Virus record (IMG/VR): IMGVR_UViG_3300042002_000032
Location: 1 to 42,876 of that record
Origin: a virus
Strand: one strand, 5' to 3'
DNA length: 42,876 bases
Below the pieces are notes generated by a model, which saw only the letters and a list, made by a program, of their open reading frames with translations, did not search any database and was not told the DNA's origin. Below, piece after piece: positions 30,272 through 35,268 of the stretch (positions are counted from its first letter, which is position 1; the number at the start of each line of letters is the position of its first letter). A program made the position numbers and the translations under genes.

Positions 30272-30728
30272 AGACTTCATCCGAGTAGCAGGTATTGCTC
30301 TGCTTGAAGTAGTGGTCGACATACGACTGCTTCTTATTTGCATCGTATGTTACTTCCCAATACTGCCCGGAAATGATGTCTGTACTTACGAGAGCCTTCC
30401 AGCTCCCTAGGACATATCCGAACATGACGACATAGAACATCGAGGCATCGGCAGCCTTAGTATGTGTATCGATCGGGAATGTTTCGTTAAAGTTCTTGGC
30501 AACAAGTTCTTTTGCCTTCTTGTGGTGCCGATCGTGGTCAAGAGTTTCTTCCTGAGCCATTTGTCTCCTTATGCTATTACCAATTATATCTTTAGAGCGA
30601 AGACGTTGACGTGTCTTGCAATCCTTTTGGTCTAAACAGACCGCTACTTCCCCTTGAAACATGAGTGTATCGATAGGGTCGTTGTATACACCACAGTCCT
30701 CACACTGAATTGCTTCTCGTGTAGGCAT
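30255..30728 (-). CDS. Zinc-finger domain joined to DUF6275-like domain
   Basis: 157 residues from the ATG at 30726-30728. Residues 1-50 hold CEDCG and CLDQKDC, a four-cysteine site. A second in-frame ATG at 30558-30560 follows AAGGAGACAA, with TATAAT at 30583-30588 just upstream. That product of 101 residues has MFYVVMFGYVLGSWKALVSTD and YWEVTYDANKKQSYVD, which I associate with DUF6275. Either one fused protein or two nested products could be made. The function is unknown. Confidence 0.7.
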   Translation of the reverse strand: MPTREAIQCEDCGVYNDPIDTLMFQGEVAVCLDQKDCKTRQRLRSKDIIGNSIRRQMAQEETLDHDRHHKKAKELVAKNFNETFPIDTHTKAADASMFYVVMFGYVLGSWKALVSTDIISGQYWEVTYDANKKQSYVDHYFKQSNTCYSDEVYGFMS

Positions 30729-30729
30729 C

Positions 30730-30864
30730 TTAGAACCCAAACAGGAAGAAGAGACAGGCGAAGCTGACAACGAGCAGGAAAAGAGCACACAGCGAAACAA
30801 TTGCCGTGAGTACAACATTGACGAGGCCGAAGGTCTTGATTACTGCAATGGGGTTAAACATCAT
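30730..30864 (-). CDS. 44-residue hydrophobic membrane peptide
   Basis: ATG at 30862-30864 (a second follows immediately) with GGAG upstream. From about residue 13 nearly every residue is hydrophobic (FGLVNVVLTAIVSLCALFLL and on), ending FLFGF. It is a single long or hairpin membrane segment without charged tail. Its stop lies one base before the next start codon. Confidence 0.62.
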   Translation of the reverse strand: MMFNPIAVIKTFGLVNVVLTAIVSLCALFLLVVSFACLFFLFGF

Positions 30865-30895
30865 AGCAATTACTCCTAAATATAGGGACAGACAG

Positions 30896-30928
30896 AAAAG
30901 GAGAGCCTACGTGATTGTAGGCCCTCCT
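30896..30928 (-). terminator. Intrinsic terminator after 30942-31154
   Basis: AGGAGAGCCTAC (30899-30910) pairs with GTAGGCCCTCCT (30917-30928) with one G-U, a 6-nt loop and TTTT on the minus strand. Confidence 0.8.
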
Positions 30929-30941
30929 TGGGGGTTTCCTG

Positions 30942-31154
30942 TTAGTTCTCTTCAGCCTTGGGGGCTTCAGGTTCGGTTGTGGGTTCCGATGGTTCAGTTG
31001 TTTCGACGTTAATGACTGGTGCGTTTGAAGGCTTGGGTCGGCTGATAGCGCTGCTGAAAATCATTCCAACGGCGATACCAGCAAATCCGACTGCCTTCAA
31101 GGCAAGGTCACTACGACGTTCGGGGCTGATCTTATCGGCGAATTTCTCGAACAT
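30942..31154 (-). CDS. Small membrane protein, cassette type
   Basis: 70 residues. MFEKFADKISPERRSDLALK leads to one hydrophobic glycine/alanine segment (about residues 21-38). The tail is acidic and Pro/Thr/Glu-rich. It has its own promoter (31187-31213) and terminator (30896-30928). The ATG follows AAGGAGAAATC, the same leader as in other cassettes. Confidence 0.72.
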   Translation of the reverse strand: MFEKFADKISPERRSDLALKAVGFAGIAVGMIFSSAISRPKPSNAPVINVETTEPSEPTTEPEAPKAEEN

Positions 31155-31186
31155 GATTTCTCCTTATGTAAGGGATTTAACGGGTG

Positions 31187-31213
31187 TCATTATAAGGCGT
31201 GTGATTCTTGCGA
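31187..31213 (-). promoter_or_regulatory. Leftward promoter, motif copy c, inside a gene end
   Basis: Minus strand reads TCGCA, 5 nt, CACAC, 3 nt, TTATAATGA. It coincides with the last codons of the 31190-31729 gene, and the stop TAA is part of the TATAAT box. It drives the 30942-31154 gene. Confidence 0.78.
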
Positions 31214-31729
31214 ATCAAGTGGGTAAGTTTTGAGTTTGACCTCGTTGACGTTTATTTCGGCAACCTCAACAGGATCGGTAAATTCTTCTCTCCTACGTCG
31301 CACTGGATAGATATTCGATTCGCTTGGTTGAAAGACAGGATGGTCGGCAGGAAGCGATCCTTCAGGCATAGGTTCCTGCACCCGCTCCGGAATATACCGG
31401 TCATCGAATTCGGGTTGCTCCAACTGGAATACCAAAAGGGTCATTGCGTGGAAGGCGACAGCTGCCATATGAGATTCACCCATTTCTGGGTCGATATCCT
31501 CCCCGGACCAGAAAGCTGCCGCGTGACGATGCAATGCGTCATATGACTTCGACCAGTCATATCCACGACGCCAGTTGTGCGCATCATATTTCTCAGCACC
31601 CTTGGCGTATAAACGAGCAATAGCATTGAGTGCTTCCACCGGAATAAGCGAATGACGCTCCGGTTTGACACCCTTCTCGCCCCCCGTAGGGGACACGGTA
31701 CGGATTTCGTTAGGGTTCAATTCAGTCAT
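31190..31729 (-). CDS. dATP/dGTP-diphosphohydrolase-like protein
   Basis: 179 residues. The first ~105 match the N-terminal domain of phage dATP/dGTP diphosphohydrolases: GGEKGVKPERHSLIPVEAL, RLYAKGAEKYDAHNWRRGYDW, ALHRHAAAFWSGEDIDPEM, SHMAAVAFHAM. The E, H and D residues of the MazG-like helical core are present. The reaction would be hydrolysis of dNTPs to dNMP and pyrophosphate, affecting nucleotide pools. The C-terminal 70 residues are not recognised. No purine-modification partner (PurZ-like) is seen nearby. Confidence 0.75.
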   Translation of the reverse strand: MTELNPNEIRTVSPTGGEKGVKPERHSLIPVEALNAIARLYAKGAEKYDAHNWRRGYDWSKSYDALHRHAAAFWSGEDIDPEMGESHMAAVAFHAMTLLVFQLEQPEFDDRYIPERVQEPMPEGSLPADHPVFQPSESNIYPVRRRREEFTDPVEVAEINVNEVKLKTYPLDSQESHAL

Positions 31730-31738
31730 GCTGGAGTT

Positions 31739-32578
31739 TTATCCTCCGAACTTCCAGTAGTTTCGTATCGGGTTCATAGAGAAGGTGATCACGATGCAGG
31801 GTTCATCGTTAGTGAGTACTACTGACTTGCGTACGTTCAACAAGTCATCCGCTTGCCAACCGAGTTCTTCACCCATCTCGGTGTGGTCTAGATCAAGATA
31901 ACCATAGAACTCGTTCAACGATGCGTATGCATTATTGTTCAAGTCGAAGTTGATCTTGTTTACGGCCTTGTCGACTTTGTCTACCGTGCTACGGAAATAA
32001 CGACCAGACAACTTGTCCATGAACAGATGGTCATTTCCAGAGGACACAACCACTACCTGCTCTTGAACTGGAGGGTTTGAATCAACGGTATCCTGAGCGA
32101 TATCCGTATGAACCTTATCGGACTTATTCTTTCCGAAGGTTTCTTCGACTTTCTCCTGAAGTTCTATAAAGGACTTCTCAGAAAGAGCATAAGCACTAAC
32201 AAGTGCAGCATGCCTACGAGTGTTGACAGACTGTGCACCAATGATGCAAGCGATCGTTACAACACCCACACCAGCGGCAGGTACATAATGCTTCCAGCAG
32301 AGCTTTACAACTTCGGTCTTGGTTAGGGGTTCGGTTCGTTCGGACTCTGCGTGCTGAATATCAATAAGCGCTGGTTTGGTTGCCCTGACTGCAAGTACAG
32401 CAGTCGTTACTACTCCCGCAATGGCTACGCCAGTGAGAATAGCAGGCGAGTTATTTGTAGCGAAGTCGCGAGCCTTCCCGGCAATACTCGCAATATGCAT
32501 CATTTTGTTAGGCCTGACTTTCTGTTTCGATCCAAGTACAAACTGAACATATGTTCGAACTGGGTTAGAACCCGACAT
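31739..32578 (-). CDS. DUF6353-like membrane protein, paralogue 2
   Basis: 279 residues from the ATG at 32576-32578 after GGAAGGAGAAG. Hydrophobic segments lie at about residues 48-64 (AILTGVAIAGVVTTAVLAV) and 102-120 (AAGVGVVTIACIIGAQS). A C-terminal domain with NNAYASLNEFYGYLDLDH follows. The layout and motifs mirror the gene at 26198-27112. A terminator-like hairpin ending in eight U residues lies only ~22 bp upstream of the start, so expression may be attenuated. Confidence 0.78.
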   Translation of the reverse strand: MSGSNPVRTYVQFVLGSKQKVRPNKMMHIASIAGKARDFATNNSPAILTGVAIAGVVTTAVLAVRATKPALIDIQHAESERTEPLTKTEVVKLCWKHYVPAAGVGVVTIACIIGAQSVNTRRHAALVSAYALSEKSFIELQEKVEETFGKNKSDKVHTDIAQDTVDSNPPVQEQVVVVSSGNDHLFMDKLSGRYFRSTVDKVDKAVNKINFDLNNNAYASLNEFYGYLDLDHTEMGEELGWQADDLLNVRKSVVLTNDEPCIVITFSMNPIRNYWKFGG

Positions 32579-32600
32579 TGTACTTCTCCTTCCAAGAGAC

Positions 32601-32629
32601 AAAAAAAAGTGTAACCCGCTAAGGTTACA
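32601..32629 (-). terminator. Terminator or attenuator upstream of 32578 gene
   Basis: TGTAACC (32610-32616) pairs with GGTTACA (32623-32629), followed on the minus strand by C and eight T. It ends the 32601-32750 RNA and directly precedes the ribosome site of the DUF6353-like gene. Confidence 0.82.
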
Positions 32630-32750
32630 GTGAGGGAGGTGAGCGGCCCAGTCGAAGCCAACTCCGTTAACTACCTGTATATCTTTCTGGTAGCACGCTA
32701 GGCAGGATTTGAACCTGCATTCGATGTCTTAGCATCCAAACAAATGGATC
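32601..32750 (-). ncRNA. Short RNA with tRNA-like T-arm, or attenuated leader
   Basis: Transcript expected from promoter 32755-32781 to the U-run at 32601-32608. It contains GCAGG-TTCAAAT-CCTGC (32702-32718), a perfect T-arm. Just 5' are a stem GATG/CATC with a 6-nt loop and a stem ATCC/GGAT. Downstream, CTACC pairs with GGTAG. No acceptor stem is found and the loop before the T-arm is one base short for an anticodon loop, so it is not a canonical tRNA. No ORF is present. Confidence 0.6.
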
Positions 32751-32754
32751 TCTC

Positions 32755-32781
32755 TCATTATAATCTGTGTAATTCTTGCGA
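32755..32781 (-). promoter_or_regulatory. Leftward promoter, motif copy d
   Basis: Minus strand reads TCGCA, 5 nt, TACAC, 3 nt, TTATAATGA. It drives the tRNA-like RNA or leader 32601-32750. The U-run of the second RNA (32786-32791) abuts it. Confidence 0.8.
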
Positions 32782-32785
32782 ACAC

Positions 32786-32870
32786 AAAAAAGGGAGAAGG
32801 CCCGAGGGGAGCGACGAACTTCCTCGAGACCGGTTACATCTAAGTAACTACATTCGCGTTACAGTGCTTC
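32786..32870 (-). ncRNA. Short RNA of about 85 nt, function unknown
   Basis: Bounded by promoter 32875-32901 and a terminator-like end. GGTCTCGAGG (32822-32831) pairs with CCTCGGGCC (32799-32807) with one bulge and two G-U pairs, then TTCTCCC and six T. Inside, GTAAC, GTTAC and GTAAC can form two alternative stems. No start codon with a ribosome site and no frame of useful length is present. A loop TTCGTCG near the 3' side resembles a T-loop. Confidence 0.58.
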
Positions 32871-32874
32871 CTTC

Positions 32875-32901
32875 TCATTATAAGGCGTGTAAATCTTGCG
32901 A
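32875..32901 (-). promoter_or_regulatory. Leftward promoter, motif copy e
   Basis: Minus strand reads TCGCA, AGATT, TACAC, GCC, TTATAATGA. It drives the ~85-nt RNA. The terminator of the next unit ends four bases upstream. Confidence 0.82.
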
Positions 32902-32905
32902 ATGC

Positions 32906-32934
32906 AAAAAAGTAGAACCCGTGTTGGGTCCTAC
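32906..32934 (-). terminator. Cassette terminator after 32942-33181
   Basis: GTAGAACCC (32912-32920) pairs with GGGTCCTAC (32926-32934), one G-U, then six T on the minus strand. Confidence 0.85.
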
Positions 32935-32941
32935 CTTGTGA

Positions 32942-33181
32942 TTAGTTGTTCTTCTTGTCGAAGGCGTTTTCGGTTGCAATAACAGTGATCTGATTGATCG
33001 TCTTAAGTACCATGGCAGCACCCATGACGGAGACAGTTGCGACTGCCGCGTACTTAACAAGGTCTTTAGCGTGTGCTATAGTTTCCTCGTTAATGAACGG
33101 GTTAGTCTTCACTGTTTCCTCCATTGGGGTCTGCTCGTTGTCTTTGACGAGCTTAATCTTGATCGAGTGGTTCTTGAACAT
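32942..33181 (-). CDS. Small membrane protein, cassette type
   Basis: 79 residues. A polar N-terminal half (MFKNHSIKIKLVKDNEQ) is followed by a hydrophobic segment at about residues 44-62 (YAAVATVSVMGAAMVLKTI) and a short polar end. The leader AAGGAGAAATC is shared with the 30942-31154 gene. It has its own promoter (33215-33241) and terminator. Confidence 0.73.
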   Translation of the reverse strand: MFKNHSIKIKLVKDNEQTPMEETVKTNPFINEETIAHAKDLVKYAAVATVSVMGAAMVLKTINQITVIATENAFDKKNN

Positions 33182-33214
33182 GATTTCTCCTTGTGTAAAG
33201 TGGTGAATTTCTTC

Positions 33215-33241
33215 TCATTATAAGGCGTGTAAATCATGCGA
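33215..33241 (-). promoter_or_regulatory. Leftward promoter, motif copy f
   Basis: Minus strand reads TCGCA, TGATT, TACAC, GCC, TTATAATGA. The T-run of the preceding terminator shares base 33241 with this promoter. Confidence 0.84.
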
Positions 33242-33267
33242 AAAAGTAGATCCCGTGTGGGATCTAC
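33241..33267 (-). terminator. Cassette terminator after 33278-33445
   Basis: GTAGATCCC (33246-33254) and GGGATCTAC (33259-33267) form a perfect 9-bp stem with a 4-nt loop, then five T running straight into the next promoter. Confidence 0.88.
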
Positions 33268-33277
33268 TTTTAAGTGA

Positions 33278-33445
33278 TTAGTCGTTTAGTTCTTTTTTGG
33301 CGAATTTCTTCTGGAGTTCTTTAACTTCAATTGTTCCTACCCAGTCAATTGCCAGCTTACCAACCTGGTATGCGCCAAATGCGGCGAGTCCAATGATTGC
33401 GTAGGCCTTGATGTCCTTGGCAGAAATTTTCTTGTCATTTTCCAT
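33278..33445 (-). CDS. Small membrane protein, cassette type
   Basis: 55 residues from the ATG at 33443-33445 after AAGGAGAACATC. MENDKKISAKDIKAY is followed by one hydrophobic segment (AIIGLAAFGAYQVGKLAI) and a basic amphipathic tail. It has its own promoter (33478-33504) and terminator. The family is unknown. Confidence 0.72.
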   Translation of the reverse strand: MENDKKISAKDIKAYAIIGLAAFGAYQVGKLAIDWVGTIEVKELQKKFAKKELND

Positions 33446-33477
33446 GATGTTCTCCTTAGTAGAGGGTGTACTTCTTC

Positions 33478-33504
33478 TCATTATAAGGCGTGTAAATCAT
33501 GCGA
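33478..33504 (-). promoter_or_regulatory. Leftward promoter, motif copy g
   Basis: Minus strand reads TCGCA, TGATT, TACAC, GCC, TTATAATGA, identical to copy f. The T-run of the upstream terminator abuts it. Confidence 0.84.
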
Positions 33505-33534
33505 AAAACGAGAGCCCGTGTTAAGGGCCCTGCG
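33504..33534 (-). terminator. Cassette terminator after 33537-33776
   Basis: CGAGAGCCC (33509-33517) pairs imperfectly with GGGCCCTGCG (33525-33534), then five T on the minus strand. The stem overlaps the gene end closely. Confidence 0.75.
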
Positions 33535-33536
33535 TT

Positions 33537-33776
33537 TTATAGGGGGTTGTTGCGAAACTCTTCAATTTCTTCTCGGTCGGCTCCGATGAATTTCCAGAAC
33601 TCTTCCTGAAGATCGTGCTCCTGAAGGAACTTGTCGACAGTCTTCTGCTGCGCACGCATGATTACTACCAAGCCGACAGTTGTGGCTGTAGCGGTAATTG
33701 CGATTGCACCTTTCTTCCTGTCCCAAAAGTTCTTCATAGCAGCAATCTTTGAGGGTTTGTTGTTTACGATTTTCAT
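33537..33776 (-). CDS. Small membrane protein, cassette type
   Basis: 79 residues. A basic start (MKIVNNKPSKIAAMKNFWDRKK) is followed by a hydrophobic segment (AIAITATATTVGLVVIM) and an acidic helical tail (EEFWKFIGADREEIEEF). The ATG follows AAAGGATAATCTA. It has its own promoter (33807-33833) and terminator. Confidence 0.72.
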   Translation of the reverse strand: MKIVNNKPSKIAAMKNFWDRKKGAIAITATATTVGLVVIMRAQQKTVDKFLQEHDLQEEFWKFIGADREEIEEFRNNPL

Positions 33777-33806
33777 TAGATTATCCTTTATGATAGTGGG
33801 GGTGTT

Positions 33807-33833
33807 TCATTATAAGATGTGTAAAAACTGCGA
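33807..33833 (-). promoter_or_regulatory. Leftward promoter, motif copy h
   Basis: Minus strand reads TCGCA, GTTTT, TACAC, ATC, TTATAATGA. About 50 bp, including an AT-flanked inverted repeat, separate it from the preceding terminator. Confidence 0.82.
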
Positions 33834-33843
33834 TTGTTTTGTC

Positions 33844-33868
33844 AAAATTCCCACCCGGGCAATTTTTT
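33844..33868. repeat. AT-flanked inverted repeat, second copy
   Basis: AAAATTCCC and GGGCAATTTT flank a short CCCG-rich centre, closely resembling 7067-7090. It sits between the terminator and promoter h. On the minus strand it could form a short stem followed by a T-run. Confidence 0.5.
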
Positions 33869-33881
33869 AGAACCCATGTAG

Positions 33882-33907
33882 AAAAACAGAACCCATGTTG
33901 GGTCCTG
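33882..33907 (-). terminator. Cassette terminator after 33916-34131
   Basis: CAGAACCC (33887-33894) pairs with GGGTCCTG (33900-33907), one G-U, then five T on the minus strand. Confidence 0.8.
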
Positions 33908-33915
33908 CCTTTATC

Positions 33916-34131
33916 CTATAATTGGGTAATGACATCAAGATATTCTTTAATCTTCTCGTCACTTGGCTCATCGCCGAGGTTCTCGTAGAGAGTCGTAGCC
34001 TTTAGGAAAATACCTTCACGGCGCTTAATTTCAGAAAGCTCCTTATGGGTATTAACCATTATGGTTCCGACTCCTTTCAAGACTCCTACAACGATAGCGG
34101 AAACGAGCATTTGCTTCATCTTCATTTTCAT
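33916..34131 (-). CDS. Small membrane protein, cassette type
   Basis: 71 residues from the ATG at 34129-34131 after AAAGGAAACCC. MKMKMKQMLVSAIVVGVLKG gives a short hydrophobic segment. The rest is a soluble helix (HKELSEIKRREGIF and on) with an acidic tail. It has its own promoter (34153-34179) and terminator. Confidence 0.7.
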   Translation of the reverse strand: MKMKMKQMLVSAIVVGVLKGVGTIMVNTHKELSEIKRREGIFLKATTLYENLGDEPSDEKIKEYLDVITQL

Positions 34132-34152
34132 TGGGTTTCCTTTCATAGGGGG

Positions 34153-34179
34153 TCATTATAATCGGTGTAGAACTTACGA
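34153..34179 (-). promoter_or_regulatory. Leftward promoter, motif copy i
   Basis: Minus strand reads TCGTA, AGTTC, TACAC, CGA, TTATAATGA. One base in the first box differs from most copies. Confidence 0.8.
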
Positions 34180-34182
34180 CAC

Positions 34183-34207
34183 AAAAATAGAGCCCATGTG
34201 GGCCCTA
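34183..34207 (-). terminator. Cassette terminator after 34215-34445
   Basis: TAGAGCCC (34188-34195) pairs with GGGCCCTA (34200-34207), one G-U, 4-nt loop, then five T on the minus strand. Confidence 0.83.
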
Positions 34208-34214
34208 CTTTTAA

Positions 34215-34445
34215 CTAACGATTGATTATTCGGTTCCAAATTGATTTGATGTCTGGCTGAAGTACTGCTTTGATCTCGTACTCAAGCATGAACTCTTCAT
34301 AATGTATATCGCGAAGGTCCTTCATCATCTGAATAATATTCGGTGATGAAGAAGACTTTGCAATCTCATTCTCTAGAGTACAAGTGTTGAGGTTGAGCTC
34401 TGAGCGTCGTGCATAAAGCGCTTCGATCTTATCGAACTTGTCCAT
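34215..34445 (-). CDS. Soluble helical protein, cassette type
   Basis: 76 residues. Unlike its cassette neighbours it has no membrane segment. MDKFDKIEALYARRSELNL leads to further charged helices (MKDLRDIHYEEFMLEYEIK). It probably forms a helical hairpin or coiled coil. It has its own promoter (34467-34493) and terminator. Confidence 0.7.
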   Translation of the reverse strand: MDKFDKIEALYARRSELNLNTCTLENEIAKSSSSPNIIQMMKDLRDIHYEEFMLEYEIKAVLQPDIKSIWNRIINR

Positions 34446-34466
34446 AATTTTTCCTTTCGTTGGTGG

Positions 34467-34493
34467 TCAATATAACCCGTGTAAACTATGCGA
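34467..34493 (-). promoter_or_regulatory. Leftward promoter, motif copy j
   Basis: Minus strand reads TCGCA, TAGTT, TACAC, GGG, TTATATTGA. The -10 differs by one base from the others, so it may be weaker. Confidence 0.78.
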
Positions 34494-34497
34494 AGAC

Positions 34498-34528
34498 AAA
34501 AAAGGAGAACCCGTGTTAGGGGTCCTCC
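34498..34528 (-). terminator. Cassette terminator after 34535-34771
   Basis: GGAGAACCC (34504-34512) pairs with GGGTCCTCC (34520-34528), one G-U, then six T on the minus strand. Confidence 0.84.
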
Positions 34529-34534
34529 TCTTAA

Positions 34535-34771
34535 TCAATACTTCTTGATAATACTCTCGAAATCTTCATATGTCTTTTTGCGTTCTCGTCGTGAACGGAT
34601 CTTCTCTACTTTTGGTCCTTTGGTTTGGAACTTAGCATCTTCACGTTTGCGCTTCGCTAGTTTCTCGAAGGTAACTTCTGTGATGATACCGAGTCCTACT
34701 CCCGTAGCATATGCGGTAGCAGAAATTCCGGCAGTGGCTCCAACAGCAATCAGAATATGCTTGGGTTTCAC
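34535..34771 (-). CDS. Small membrane protein, cassette type
   Basis: 78 residues. MKPKHILIAVGATAGISATA and on to GVGLGIITEV form one hydrophobic hairpin-like segment. The remainder is strongly basic (FEKLAKRKREDAKF, RSRRERKK). It has its own promoter (34793-34819) and terminator. The family is unknown. Confidence 0.72.
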   Translation of the reverse strand: MKPKHILIAVGATAGISATAYATGVGLGIITEVTFEKLAKRKREDAKFQTKGPKVEKIRSRRERKKTYEDFESIIKKY

Positions 34772-34792
34772 GGTATTCCTTTCATAGTGGTT

Positions 34793-34819
34793 TCATTATG
34801 AGGCGTGTAAATTTTGCGA
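34793..34819 (-). promoter_or_regulatory. Leftward promoter, motif copy k
   Basis: Minus strand reads TCGCA, AAATT, TACAC, GCC, TCATAATGA. The -10 is CATAAT instead of TATAAT. Confidence 0.78.
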
Positions 34820-34850
34820 TTGCCGACACAATTTTTTATAACCCCTGCAG

Positions 34851-34895
34851 AAAACTGTATGCCGTGTCTAATTAACTTCTAGACACGGCATACAG
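34851..34895 (-). terminator. Strong terminator after 34921-35214
   Basis: A perfect 16-bp stem, CTGTATGCCGTGTCTA (34855-34870) with its complement (34880-34895), 9-nt loop, then TTTT on the minus strand. Confidence 0.88.
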
Positions 34896-34920
34896 CTGTG
34901 ATTACTTGTTGGTCGCGTGT

Positions 34921-35214
34921 TTAACGGAACTTACCAACGAAACCAAGGGCTTTGGTGGAAATGACGTGCAGCTTCTCGTGGTTGAGGATCAGGATGATAC
35001 CTGCGAGGTTACCAGCGACTGCGAGGAGAGCGTCTTTGCTAATCGGCTTCTGTGCTTCCGGTTCGGGAAGTCGAAGCTTGTAAAGCCTTTCGATCTCTTC
35101 GAGAATCGCATCGTACTCGGGGGTGCCAGACTGGGTCTTAGCAAGCTCGAGAAGTGCGTCGTCAATAGCCTTTTCAAGGCCGGGGCGGTTTTCTGGTTTG
35201 TTCTTGTTGAACAT
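34921..35214 (-). CDS. Conserved small phage membrane protein, cassette type
   Basis: 97 residues. The first 55 form charged helices (EKAIDDALLELAKTQSGTPEY). The C-terminal part DALLAVAGNLAGIILILNHE then ALGFVGKFR is a hydrophobic segment plus basic tail that I recognise from many actinobacteriophages. The ATG follows AAAGGAGAACC. It is the first unit of the cassette run, with promoter 35234-35260. Confidence 0.78.
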   Translation of the reverse strand: MFNKNKPENRPGLEKAIDDALLELAKTQSGTPEYDAILEEIERLYKLRLPEPEAQKPISKDALLAVAGNLAGIILILNHEKLHVISTKALGFVGKFR

Positions 35215-35233
35215 GGTTCTCCTTTCAAGAGGG

Positions 35234-35260
35234 TCATTATAACCCGTGTATTTTTCGCGA
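35234..35260 (-). promoter_or_regulatory. Leftward promoter, motif copy l
   Basis: Minus strand reads TCGCG, AAAAA, TACAC, GGG, TTATAATGA. It lies eight bases past the holin stop codon with no terminator in between, so late transcripts may also read into the cassettes. Confidence 0.8.
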
Positions 35261-35268
35261 CCTTAGTA

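Noticed and set aside
31190-31729. Evidence for 2-aminoadenine (Z) genome
   Set aside because: The dATP/dGTP-diphosphohydrolase-like domain occurs in such phages, but no PurZ-like synthetase or dATP triphosphohydrolase (DatZ-like) was recognised, so the claim is not supported.
32690-32730. Phage attachment site derived from a host tRNA
   Set aside because: A tRNA 3' half would fit an attP, but no integrase or excisionase gene is visible in the window and the host sequence is unknown.
32601-32750. Ordinary tRNA gene
   Set aside because: The T-arm is perfect, but no acceptor stem pairs, the anticodon-type loop is six bases, and the distance to a 3' CCA is wrong. Kept as a tRNA-like RNA instead.
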